Shown here in pieces: positions 20,869 through 32,000 of a DNA stretch of 64,000 nt (position 1 is the stretch's first letter; the number at the start of each line of letters is the position of its first letter). Below the pieces are notes generated by a model. The model was not told where the DNA came from and did not search any database. It saw only the letters and a list, made by a program, of their open reading frames with translations. The translations under genes were made by a program, and so were the position numbers. The stretch spans positions 40,210,390 to 40,274,389 of the forward strand of contig NC_030384.2 of the NCBI RefSeq assembly GCF_001625215.2, given 5' to 3'. This DNA comes from Daucus carota subsp. sativus (Eukaryota > Streptophyta > Magnoliopsida > Apiales > Apiaceae).

Positions 20869-22285
20869 AAGGAAAAATACAAAGAAAGAACAACTGGGCA
20901 GAAATAAAACTGTTTTATTGATATAATCTATTCTAGCTGTTAGGCTTCATTTCTTCATCTCTGCTTGGTTCTAAATTCAACTCTGGCCTTTGAAATCAGC
21001 TCTATTCTATCGCAAAACGACACCGACCGTTTACCCAAAAAAAATGGAATGATTCATACTGTAAACATCACCATGGGGCTAAAAGCATGAATCTCAGTTC
21101 TGATCTGCCCCAGTTGTGTAATTAACTAGTCATAATATAAACAAGATCATGCGTGCCTGTCTTTGTATATATTACAATTTATTCTGCATCTTACCTAAGC
21201 GTTTACTTCCCTATATTTTATTAAGCCGTCACCATTATTACATCATACCATCATGATAGTTGAGGATTAGTAAACCAAACACACATTACACATCTTGGCA
21301 AACAACAAAACATAAACTTCATAGTAACGCAACATCAAACATTCGTAACTAGCTAAAAAGTTTCAAATTGCGGTCTGCATAAAAGTGCAAAGGCAAATAC
21401 ATGTTGGGTTAAGGTTTAAAATTTGCAAACCAGAACACCTTGGCAGGTTGTCATGAAGCGTAAGTGAAGGGCTGTTCAACCCAATTCCCGCGTCTTGAAG
21501 ATAAAATATTGTATTAAACAAATATTGCAAGCTTGGTTATCCCTAAAAATGTACAATTATACTTGGCAGTATCAAGCACATATGTATGTTAGCAGATACA
21601 TCCAACAGAAAAAAAACGCTCCACGTAAATAATACCGTAACATATATACATTAAAGATTTAGAGTTAAGTTGTCAGAGATGTATGTATTTAACAAATATT
21701 GTAGATGTATTCCAAATATATGGTTGTCTTGAACAAATATTACAAGCTTGGCTATCCTAAAAATACACAATTATTTAAATATGATGCGGGTCTCATATAA
21801 CAAATAATATAAGTTTGGCTACCTTTAAATATGTACAATTATACTAATGTGGTGCGGGTCTCATGTGGTCCAAGAATTGGCGTTAGAACCCATGATCATG
21901 GTCATAGTTGTGTTGGTGCTAATGGGTTAAGGGGTGCTACGTAATCAAACAAAAAGGTGATCCATTGTCCATATGACAGCTTGCCGGATGATTTGACTTA
22001 AATGTATTCAAGTGAAACTAATAGGCAAAAATTTGGTGCACAATATGCCACGTTCATAGTCTGGCCGTCGCCGTGCTCAAACAAGCACACTGCACCTGAG
22101 TTTGAACTTTTGACTCCCGGGTGCAAAAACAAGCACATTGCACCTGAGTTTCAACTTTTAATGAATACTGTGTTATTACTAAAATCTCAAAAAGTTCATT
22201 TTTCCATCAACACAACGATTTTAATGGTGAGTGCTTGCTGCTTTAAAATGTTGTGGAGTGTAAAATGTACCTATAAACATATAGT
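20869..22285. other. Receptor-kinase upstream region with decayed repeats
   Basis: The part next to 20868 is the likely promoter of the receptor kinase. From about 21510 to 21880 three loose copies of a unit containing ACAAATATT.CAAGCTTGG followed by ..TACAATTATA recur, and GGTGCGGGTCTCAT or a close form occurs twice. A 30-bp direct repeat starts at 22082 and again at 22130. No gene is visible. Confidence 0.45.
22082..22160 (+). repeat. Two-copy direct repeat, 48-bp period
   Basis: CAAGCACACTGCACCTGAGT and what follows recurs 48 bases later with two differences in the first 30 bases. This is a small local duplication. Confidence 0.8.
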
Positions 22286-22520
22286 GGGTGTTTGGCATGG
22301 GCTTATAAGCCCGGCTTTTGAATTATAAGTTAGAAGCACTTATTTGTACTGTTTGTGTAAGAAGTCAAGAAGTACCTAAAAAAAGCTACGATTGCTAGCT
22401 TTTGTATCACATCTTCTACTTATTTCCCAAACACTTTTATCACTTATAAGTCTTAATTTGCTTCTAACTTCTACTCCACTTTTTTATTTTAAGCAATAAG
22501 CAGCTCACCCAAACGGCCCC
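22286..22520. mobile_element. MITE with GGG...CCC ends, hAT-like
   Basis: The left end GGGTGTTTGGCATGGGCTTA and the complement of the right end, GGGGCCGTTTGGGTGAGCTG, are similar. Inner blocks also pair (TTATAAG near the left, CTTATAAG/CAATAAG near the right). ATAGT flanks both ends. The GGGCCGTTTGG end type is common among plant hAT-like MITEs, but the 5-bp flanking repeat is shorter than the usual 8. Confidence 0.6.
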
Positions 22521-24743
22521 ATAGTTTATTCAGAATCCGGCTCTTTGAGATGAATTATATAATCTCCCAAATGTTATACAGTATGTGATTCTCAAGTCAA
22601 CCAACTACATATGCCTAGATCAACTCCTACTATATACCCCTTTTGATGATATTTTTTTATCAACTGAGAGGCACTGAAAATGAAGTAAAACAATTTACAA
22701 CACAAATAAAGTAATGTGAATTTTAAAAAAAGTTGCACCATCATACTAAACTACTTTAACAATCTCATAATCAGCTTTATAAAAAAAGTTCAAATCTCAA
22801 TAACTGTAGGATAATTCTTAAAGTACACAAATAAAAGAGACCATCACCAGGTGACAGTTCCTGCTCAGAATACTACAATAAAACAAATGGTTGACCATCT
22901 GATTTGAGTTTCCCACCACAACACATTCTTGAAATTCCTGAAGCATGCTTGTGTAAGGTATTCATCAACAGATCATAGGGGCATACCTCTGTTGATGAGT
23001 GATCCACAAAAGCCTTGCAATGATTATAACAGCTTTTGAAAGCTCAGGTGATCTTACATATAGACTACATCACAGCTGGTTCAGCACATTGAGTTCTGAA
23101 AAAAAGGACATTTAAAAGTCAGATGAGCTCTTTAAAAAGCCAAAGAGTAATTAATTATCACCAATTTGCAACTACAATTTGCCCTAAGATAAATTTGTTT
23201 AATCAACTTGCTACAAACTGGAAATCATGTCAGAAGCCTGTCATCAGAATAAATTAAAGATTGTCATCAGGACTACAAATTGAACGGATTAGTCAACCAA
23301 AAAACTATTCTTCAAGAACCCATATGACATTATTTCTTTAAATTTTGTGAGGAAAAAGCTTTAAAAAAAAAAAAACGCTAGGTTTTTCCCAACTTGAGAT
23401 AGAAGGTTTAGTGTTATTAATAACTTTGAAGTTGCTGAACAGAATGAGTGGAACAAATTAGAATTTGCCCACATACGACTAGTCATTTATATACAGCAAT
23501 ACAGAATTAGTATATATGTTTGGCTGCATATCGCTTTGTCGGATTTGCATCCCTCATGGAGATTGCTTCATGAGGTCTGTTTAATTTTTGTCCGGACCTA
23601 GTGTGTCTGTACACTAGGATTAGGCGTGAGAATATGGTTTGGCTAATCGAAAACTGTTGTAATAACATAATATATTCAATTATTACTTTACCAAAACAGC
23701 TAAACCCTAATTGAAACAGATACTCAGCAGCTAAATCCTATTTGAAGCAATCAACTATCAGCTAAACGCCTAAACCCTAATTGGTATAATTTATAATTTG
23801 TGTTGCATTCAGGCATAGATAATATACATATAATGTAGTCAGTTTATGTTTCTGGTGTCCTGATTTACATCACTTCATTACTTTATTGTCGTGGCCCCTG
23901 GCTGGGGCTACCTTGTTCTTTTAGATCAAAAACATATGCACACTGGAACATAACCTGGGAACACACTTGATCTCATATTTTCAGAACATAAATTTGCTCC
24001 ATAAGCGAGCATTCAACTAAGAACATTGAGAATGTGTAGTGATTTACGCAGCTGAATGCTGATCTACACGAAATATTTTGCAAAATCATGGTGTCCAGAT
24101 TATAGCCTAATTCTGTCCAGATTTTAGTGATCATATTTATGCACATTTTCACAGCAGTTTTCTGCAGATTATGTAGAATTTGCAGCAGCAGTTTTCAGCA
24201 GAATATTGTTTGCTGCAGTTTTGCAGAACATTGTTTCAGCAGTTTACAGAATTTTTTGTTTCAATAGAGTGTAGTGCATTGACTAAGTCTGTGATGAAGA
24301 AACTAATTATAGTGGTTTCAGTTATGCAAAATGGTGCGAGTGTGAAGACCTTGAGGGGAAGGAGTGAAGGCCTGAAGTGTAGGTGGGCATTGTGAAGAAT
24401 CAAGTTTAAGCAACATGAAATGCAACTGCTAAAATTCTTTTAAGTAATGTTTTTGAATTTAAATGTAAACTTAAGTAATTAAAACATGTACTATTTCAGA
24501 CTTTCAGAGCTCAGTTCAGCAGGTAAGAACTCTCAAGTAATGTTTTGGTTACTGAATGCTTACCCCTTAACTAGGACTCTTGTTTTCTGATTAAATTTGA
24601 CAAAAGACCATGCCCAATTATCAAAAACAAACTAAGAACTCAAAACCCAGAATGCATACAAACAGAAACACCAAATATGAAGATAAGTGCTGGTCAAGGG
24701 ATAATACCTTGTATAGTATACATGACTGAATTGTGTCTAATGT
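22521..24743. other. Spacer downstream of KRI1
   Basis: This is AT-rich DNA with no gene that I can support. It holds a perfect 11-bp hairpin at 22962-22998 and, at 24150-24260, low-complexity sequence rich in CAGCAGTTTT and CTGCAG words. The part next to 24743 is the likely KRI1 3' UTR. Confidence 0.45.
22962..22998. repeat. Perfect 11-bp inverted repeat with 15-base loop
   Basis: TCATCAACAGA is followed 15 bases later by its exact complement TCTGTTGATGA. The stem is too short for a typical plant microRNA precursor. The role is unknown. Confidence 0.6.
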
Positions 24744-26570
24744 TTAGTTTTGCTTCTTGCTCTTAGATTTGGAAGGAATTTTGTCATATGCTAGAAGCCT
24801 CGTGTGTGATAACTTCAATGGTGCTTTACGATCTTTTCTCTTCTTACTCTTTGATTCTTCATGAGGCAGTTTCTGTTCTTCTATAGATGTCTCGTCGTCT
24901 CTATACTTCCTCTTGTGGGAAGTATGGCCATCTGACGCCTCTCCTTCAAGAAGTGATTTAATCTTCAGCTTCTGGTTGTATATCTTAATACGAGGGACCT
25001 TCCAATCCTTCTCCCTGTAAGGAGCCAGTTTTTTCAAAGGAACATGCTGGTTCAACTCTTTGTCATCCAACAACAATACCTCCTTTGTCTTCAGTCCATA
25101 TCTTTTAGCATTAACAGGTCTGTACTTGAACCGTGTCTTCAGATCACCAACTGTACCCTCATAATCCAATTTGTAATACTCATCCAACTCTTTATTAAGT
25201 ACCTCTTTTTCTAAAGCAGACATTTTATGTTTTTTCTTCTTTTTACCCTCCACAGAATCCACCACTTCTACCTTTCCTGCCTTCTGTTTCAAAAACCTTT
25301 CCCTTGCAGCTTTAAACCCATCACCAGAACCATCCATATCATCCCAACCTTCCTTAAGCCCAAGCAACTCATCTTCCTTGTCAAAATCAGGTTTCTCAAT
25401 CTCCCCATCTTCATCTCCTTCACTTGCAAAATCCGGGTCTGCATCATTCGCCTCATAATAATCATCATTGAAAGCCACTTTCATCTTCTTATCATGCTCC
25501 TCCGGATCAAACTCATCCTCCAAATCCTCCAAATCCAACCGACAGTCCCCATCTTCCCCAATCCCTGCAATCTCCTTAATCTTCTTCAACTTCTCATTCA
25601 TCTCTTTCTTCTTCAAATTCTTCAAATACTTCAACTCCTCCTTCCTCTCATACTCCGCTTGCGCAATCCTCTCCTCCTTCCTCTCCCTCTGCAACTTCCT
25701 CGTATTCGTCTTCTTCCTCACCGACCCCTCCACAAACCTCGAATGTCCCAAGACCCTATCCCCAGGATTCTCCTCATACCTAAAATTAAACTCCCTCTCA
25801 TAATCCTCTTGCCTATAAACCTCCTCCTCATCCTCCTCAACCTCAACCTCATCCTCATCTAACACCTTCTTCTTATCACTCTTATCCAACCACATTTTAT
25901 TCTTGAAATAATCCTTCAGAAACATGGCATTCTCATCCAATTTCTCATCCTCGCCGAAATACTCATCCAATTTCTTACTCACCTCCTCCACATTCTCTTC
26001 CTCATCCTCCCCGTCCTCGTCCCTCTCCTTGATCTTAAAGAAACCCTCCCCGTCCTCCTCGTCCTCCTCCGCATCGCAGCCCTCTAAAAACGGCTTCTTC
26101 AACTCCTCCTGCTCCTCAACATAACTCTTCACACCTTTCCTAATCCTCCCCTCCTCTTCCTCCTCTTCGTCGTCTCCCATCTCCGCACCATCCTCAATCA
26201 AATGTTTCGCAGTCACATCTTTCAAAAACATCGCCTTCTGTTTCTTCGCTTTCGCCTTTTCCTCAACAACCTCCGCCTCATCATCAGACGGAAATAACTT
26301 AACTTGTTTATCTTTCAAGCTGGGATCTTGTTTCCTAACCTTGAGCAAAGCATCCAACAGCTCTAAATCATCAACTCCGTCATCTTCGGAGACTTCCTCA
26401 TCGGAATCGCCGGATTCGTCGACGATTCCTTGATTCTGAAGCTCCTGGAGTCGGTGCAAATCTTCGCGCTTCTTGTTATGCTCATATCTCCTAGCGAACT
26501 CTTGGTTAATCTCTATTTTCGAAATGTCGTCGCCGCCATCTGAATCGGAGTCGCAGAGGTTAATCGCCAT
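24744..26570 (-). CDS. KRI1: KRI1-like ribosome biogenesis protein
   Basis: KRI1 is a nucleolar factor needed for 40S subunit assembly and pre-rRNA processing; in yeast it works with the snoRNP-associated protein Krr1. The single-exon 608-residue frame is very rich in Asp/Glu and Lys, as in the family. The N-terminal part has RYEHNKKREDLHRLQEL (about 28-44). Acidic tracts such as DDEEEEEEG follow. The conserved C-terminal block includes RFKYRPVNAKRYGL, LLDDKELNQHVPLKKLAPYR and DWKVP (about 480-520). The end is a Lys-rich tail typical of nuclear proteins. The start at 26570 is the first ATG in frame and opens the conserved-looking N-terminus. A telo-box lies just upstream. Family assignment is firm; the role is from yeast. 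Confidence 0.93.
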   Translation of the reverse strand: MAINLCDSDSDGGDDISKIEINQEFARRYEHNKKREDLHRLQELQNQGIVDESGDSDEEVSEDDGVDDLELLDALLKVRKQDPSLKDKQVKLFPSDDEAEVVEEKAKAKKQKAMFLKDVTAKHLIEDGAEMGDDEEEEEEGRIRKGVKSYVEEQEELKKPFLEGCDAEEDEEDGEGFFKIKERDEDGEDEEENVEEVSKKLDEYFGEDEKLDENAMFLKDYFKNKMWLDKSDKKKVLDEDEVEVEEDEEEVYRQEDYEREFNFRYEENPGDRVLGHSRFVEGSVRKKTNTRKLQRERKEERIAQAEYERKEELKYLKNLKKKEMNEKLKKIKEIAGIGEDGDCRLDLEDLEDEFDPEEHDKKMKVAFNDDYYEANDADPDFASEGDEDGEIEKPDFDKEDELLGLKEGWDDMDGSGDGFKAARERFLKQKAGKVEVVDSVEGKKKKKHKMSALEKEVLNKELDEYYKLDYEGTVGDLKTRFKYRPVNAKRYGLKTKEVLLLDDKELNQHVPLKKLAPYREKDWKVPRIKIYNQKLKIKSLLEGEASDGHTSHKRKYRDDETSIEEQKLPHEESKSKKRKDRKAPLKLSHTRLLAYDKIPSKSKSKKQN

Positions 26571-26581
26571 TTATGAGAAGC

Positions 26582-26589
26582 TAGGGTTT
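26582..26589 (-). promoter_or_regulatory. Telo-box (AAACCCTA) upstream of KRI1
   Basis: On the minus strand AAACCCTA lies 12-19 bases before the KRI1 start codon, probably in the 5' UTR. A related CAAACCC lies 20 bases further upstream. Telo-boxes are enriched near the starts of plant ribosomal-protein and ribosome-biogenesis genes. Confidence 0.7.
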
Positions 26590-26758
26590 GAGTACGGTGT
26601 GCGAGGGTTTGGCCAATCACTGCCGCAGCGCTCGTGCAGTTCTTATTAACTGAATTGGATTAAATTATAGAGTAATTCCTTGCTTTTATTTTGTATAATT
26701 TTTGAAAATTTAAAGAAACAATAACAAATAATCTCCAAAAAGTTAAAAAGAACAATAA

Positions 26759-27134
26759 TCTATACTATCTATACTATCTATACTATACTATAAGCCAACA
26801 TAGGTTTAATTTGTAGTCGTAATTTGTAGTCGTACAAAATTTTGATTTGGTCATCTCATTTATAACTACAAGTCTGTCACATGTAGACTTCTCTTACTCT
26901 TGAAATATTAAGGAGTTTTAAACCGTTCAAATTACAAACACTTGTGATGTAATACAAGATAAAAACTCAACCATTATTCTTTTAAATATAATTTATATAT
27001 CATTTATATACTAATTTGGTTAAAATTCAATTTATTAATACTAAAATACTAATAAGATGATGTTAAAATTTAAATTATAATTAATAAATTACGAATGCTA
27101 TAACCGCCCGTGCTTTGCACGGGTTAAAGGCTAG
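26759..27134 (+). mobile_element. Non-autonomous Helitron, 376 bp
   Basis: The 5' end is TCTATACTATCTATACTAT. The 3' end is the hairpin CCCGTGC-TTT-GCACGGG (27107-27123), then TTAAAGG and CTAG. The element lies between A (26758) and T (27135), with no target duplication. The TC start, the CTRR end with a hairpin about 8 bases inside, and AT insertion are the defining marks of Helitrons. There is no Rep/helicase ORF. Confidence 0.88.
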
Positions 27135-28907
27135 TATTAATAAAATCTTAAGTAAAGTTAATAAAAAATATATACATGATAAAATTGTAAATAAATAAAA
27201 TTATAATTAATAAATATGAAAATTTGATATTTTCTTTTATAAAAAAAGAATCAATTCATTAATTAAAAGTCATACGACATATACAAATACAATCAAAATT
27301 GGACACCGAAAATTATCGCTATTGAATCATTCTTAGAATGGGAGGTAGCAATTTGAAGATGATTTGAATATGTAAATTTTATTTTATTTTTATTTTTGTT
27401 TTACACTTTTGAATAACAAATAGCATTTTAAAGAGTAATAATCGGAATTAATGGTGAACTCGCTATCTATTGATGATTTGATGATAGGAAATTAACCAAA
27501 ATGTATAATTCGAGTATTAGTTAAATATATTTAAATGGTGTAATAATATTTAATTATTTAATTTATTATATTAATTTTAAAAATTTATATCATGATTGAT
27601 CAGATTTAAAAATCAAATCGAGAAAATATTTTGTTGTTTCGATTGTATTTACCTTATTGTGTGTGGAATCTTTTCAAAAATTTGGCACGTAGGAGTTTGG
27701 CTAGTCAAAATCAGGAGGTTAGCTATATTTATAAGAAAAGGAAAATGGTGCGTTGAAGTTGAGTTTTTTTACATAATTTCTATATTTTTCATTTATAAAA
27801 TATATTAATGATTTTTAGTCAAGAGTTCTACATTTCTACATTGTCAGAGTGATGATCTCATTATGATTTTTTTTCCCCCAATATCTTGCCCCATATATAT
27901 AGATAAATTTATATGGCGATGATGTATAAGGCTGAGCATTCAATTGTTTTGGTATAGAATTAACCGAGAAACGAATTAACTTTTTTTTTTGGACTGAATT
28001 AGACTGAATTTTACTAACACAATGGACCGAAACTAAACCAAAATATTTAAGTTTGGTTCGATCTAATCCAAAAAAACCGAAATTAATTTCAAACCCATAT
28101 CTTGTTATGAGTCTAGTTGTGGCGTTATTCTAGATCTACAACTCGAACCTAAAAACAAAAAAAAAAAAGTTTTTAAAGTCAAAAACTAGCTCTTGAATAT
28201 CGCTTACCGCAGAGCTATCACATTTCCATCAAAGAAAAATAGCAGATGAAAATAAAGTCGATTTTATAACTGTTGTAGGCTAAAACATATTGCTTAAAGC
28301 GAATATAAACCAAATGAATCTCGATCTCCCGATTTTGTTTGAATCTTGAGATATCATCTCGAACTTGGACTTGGTTTTATAATTATCAATCAGTAATATG
28401 TAATATAAATATTTCGGTTTATTTGATCCATACCGATATTCTTTTTGATATAATCGGATCAAACCATTTTTTTGTTCGATCTATTCGTTCGGGACTTAAA
28501 GGACTAAATTTTATGGAAAATTGGAACTGAACCAAATCAAATTTAAACGGTTAGGTTCAGTTCGATTCGGTTATCCAGTTTCAATTTTGTTAAGCCCTAA
28601 TGATATCTATATGTTATTGATTCAAATAGTTAAGTATTTTTTTAAAATTTTAATTTTTAATTTTGTGAATAAGACACAAAATTAGATTAATCTCTCAAAA
28701 TAATTAAATTATTATTTTATATATGTTCATATTAATATACAAATAATCTAAATAACTCACTTGTGAAAATAAGCTCATCCCCGAGGACATACAGTGTTTA
28801 ACACGAAAATAGGAAGAGGGGAAGAAAAAGACAATCGGCGCCTGTGCCCTCGCTGTCGCTGATAAAACAGCTACTACCTTGCTTTTAACCTTCATCCTCG
28901 TTGAACC
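27135..28907. other. Spacer between KRI1 and the DIS3L2-like gene
   Basis: This is AT-rich sequence. A segment at about 27240-27300 (A-run, then AGTCATACGACATATACAA) resembles one at about 52510-52565. From 27930 to 28600 there are words such as AACCGAAA and GGTTCGAT repeated in both senses, suggesting a decayed repeat. No gene is supported. Confidence 0.4.
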
Positions 28908-28951
28908 CCTCTCTCTCTCTCTCTCTCTCTCACTCTCTCTCTCTCTCTCTC
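28908..28951 (+). repeat. CT microsatellite in the likely 5' UTR of the DIS3L2-like gene
   Basis: About 44 bases of (CT)n with one interruption, ending some 145 bases before the start codon. CT-rich tracts are frequent near plant transcription starts. Confidence 0.85.
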
Positions 28952-29096
28952 AAAACACACTGTATCCCTCTGCCATAGAATAGGCGGTGCCTTCCGTATA
29001 TATTTTTTCCGATCGGAAGAGCTCCGTTTAGAATTTTCAATTCCGTTAAATTTTGTTACGTTTTGAGCTTTTGTAGAGCTTCGATTTGTCAAAATT

Positions 29097-32000
29097 ATGC
29101 GAGAGATGGCGATTCTCGATCAGTCTCATGACTTTTCTGACAGTAAGGATAAGAAGCATAAGCGTCGATTTAACCGAAAATCAAAGCAGATCTCTCCTCT
29201 TCCCGGTATACATTTATCTGCGTTGATATGTATTAGTGTGTTTAGATTGAATATAATTATTTTGATTTATTCCTGCTGCTCTTTTTTGTCATTAAATTTA
29301 AGATCGAGCAAAACTGAAAAAACACGCACCATTGCTTATTTATGTTATCACAAACACGCAATATTCGCCTGCACTTGTATGTCTCTCTCACACACACACA
29401 CTTTAGAGACGCTGATTATACCACTTTCCCCCCCTCTCTCTCTATATGTATATATATGTCATTGCTCAAAGAACTCTTAAAAGAAGAAAAAAGAAGAAAA
29501 CTATAGAATTGAATTTAAAGTCTCATCTAAAATTTGAATTAAATTCTACTTTTCAGTTAATTAACTTTTCATTATATATAATAATAGTATATAACATGTT
29601 TAGTAATTAATATGTATTGAAAATATCATGATTCTATATAAAATATATTGTGCAAAATATATACATGTGATACTATTCTGGATTCTATTTAGATTATATT
29701 TTGGATTCTATAACAATTCATATTAATAATAAATTGGCTGAACTTGGATGTTAGATTTTATATGTTAAGTTTAATTGGTGTTTATCTATATAATTACAAT
29801 CCTAACAAATCATTTTCTATGAAAAATAAAGTGTTATGATGATGTTTTTTTTTTTTTTTCAAGGTGTTCTTTCTGGAGTGCAACCCTATACATATACTAT
29901 GATTTTATTTCCTTGATAATTCCACTTATCAAGTTGACAATCCATTACTAACATTTTACAACCTAAGTCTTCAGAAATCAAACTTAAAAAACTGAAGAAA
30001 ATAATTGAATATAGCTAATTCTAGGTTGGTAATGTAGCTGAATGCTTGCACTCTCATTCCTCCCTTTAGATGCATTTGCTTACTAGGAAAGAGCCCCACA
30101 TGCATTACCAATCCCACTTATATTGCTTTATCAGTTTGGCTTGTTAATCTGATTTCTTTAGCACTGGCTGGACTCTAATTTACATTTCGATAGTAAAATC
30201 TCTTAAGTGGTATAATTTTTTTTTATCTCATTCCATAATAATATTAGTTTGGTAAGATATAATGTTTAGATTTTTACCTATAAAGTAACCAACAAGTAAT
30301 TTTTTCATCACGAATAGATAAAATTATAATATAGGTGGTTCATGAACCAATTAATTTAGTATATGACTTATACTTGTCATTTGTCAAAGCGAACTAAGAT
30401 GCTTGCGAAACCATGTGGATCCGTAAGCTGTAGCCTTATAGCCTCCCCGGCTAGGTGAATAAGCGTTCAACTATATATATGCTTCTGTATTAGTTGTTAT
30501 GTTGATATATTGTTTCTTATATCTGTGTTATTTAGATATATTTTGATAGTTTGTTTGATAATATTTTGATGTTAGAGTAGTTTATTTGGTTGAATAAAGC
30601 ATATTTTGTTATCTTTTGTTTGTCTAATTTTAAGACTGTTGCGACTACAATGGTACAATGGTTCAATTCTAATGTACAAGTTAATGAACATTACCACTCA
30701 AAGTCGGATTAAATTATGCCAAATTATATATTAGAAAAATATTATATTATATATATTTGAACCCATGTTGTATGCCTAGGCCTCGTCTGACTCGCCTACC
30801 CTATTAAAATCAACACATCCAGGTATCCTATTCATCTTTGACTTCCTTTTTGCCTAGGCTACAAGCTACAACTAGGCAACACCTTGAAAAATATGATATG
30901 ACTAGGCCTCGTCTGACTCGCCTACCCTATTAAAATATTATATTATATATATTTGAACTAATGTTGTACGCCTAGGCCTCGTCTGACTCGCCTACCCTAT
31001 TAAAATCAACGCATCAAGGTATCCTATTCATCTTTGACTTCCTTTTTGCCTAGGCTACAACTAGGCAACACCTTGAAAACTATGATATGACTAGAGGTAT
31101 AGGGGGTACATGCTACTTGTATCAAAATTTTATTTATTATAGATATTGATTTATATTTGTCAAGGAAATCCCTTTTCAAGTTTTAGGATGACGGTGATTA
31201 TATTGGTGATGGTGACCAACACTTTTGCTGAAACTTAGCTTATGAAATATTTTATGCACATCTTTTTTGGTAGTACACAGTCTACCTACTTGTCTAAGTA
31301 GATATCTACTTTTCATATCATTTATTTTGCGTGATTATATACCTGTATTGAGTGTATCTCTTTTCCAATATAGACTTCAGTAAATGACATATGTCTACAG
31401 TGGCAGCATCCTCTAAACACTGCTGCATGAAATTAGAAAAGCGTGTCAAAATAATCTAATGTTACTTTCACTTTTTTGCTGACATTGCATATAGATGAAG
31501 AGCCAGTTCAACAAGAAGCGGGGCAGCTTTTAAGATCATGTCGTGAGCCAATAGCTTGTGAGATATCAATGGCTGATTCAAATGCAAGGAGTGGTTATCA
31601 TTTGTCTCGACAAAGTCAGAAACGGAGAAATTATTATACCACATACTGGTCCAAGGAAGCTGTTACCGCAGCATTGGAGGTTTGTGTAATATTATTTGAA
31701 GCTTTGGTGTTGTGATTCTATTGCCTCGAATCCCTTGTGAAAGTTTGAATTGTATCTCAAAAAGAACTTTCTACCCTGTTGCTTTTTTATTTTACAGAGA
31801 GGTGATGTTTTTAGGGCATTATTTCGTGTCAATGCTCACAACCGCCTTGAGGTATGACTAGAATACTTCCATCTTTTCTTCCTGTTCGTAACTATAAGCA
31901 TTTTTTTATAGTTATTTCATTAATGCACCCAACTATTATTAGGCATACTGCAAGATTGAAGGAGTTCCAATAGATATCCTTATTAGTGGAAGTGATGCAC

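Noticed and set aside
25227..25862. A 211-codon plus-strand frame within KRI1.
   Set aside because: It is the complement of a highly acidic, codon-biased gene. The Leu/Ile/Pro-rich translation is a shadow of the GAA/GAT-rich minus strand.
29840..29865. A poly-T stretch in DIS3L2 intron 1 as the tail of a reverse-strand retroposon.
   Set aside because: No retroposon body or target duplication could be seen next to it.
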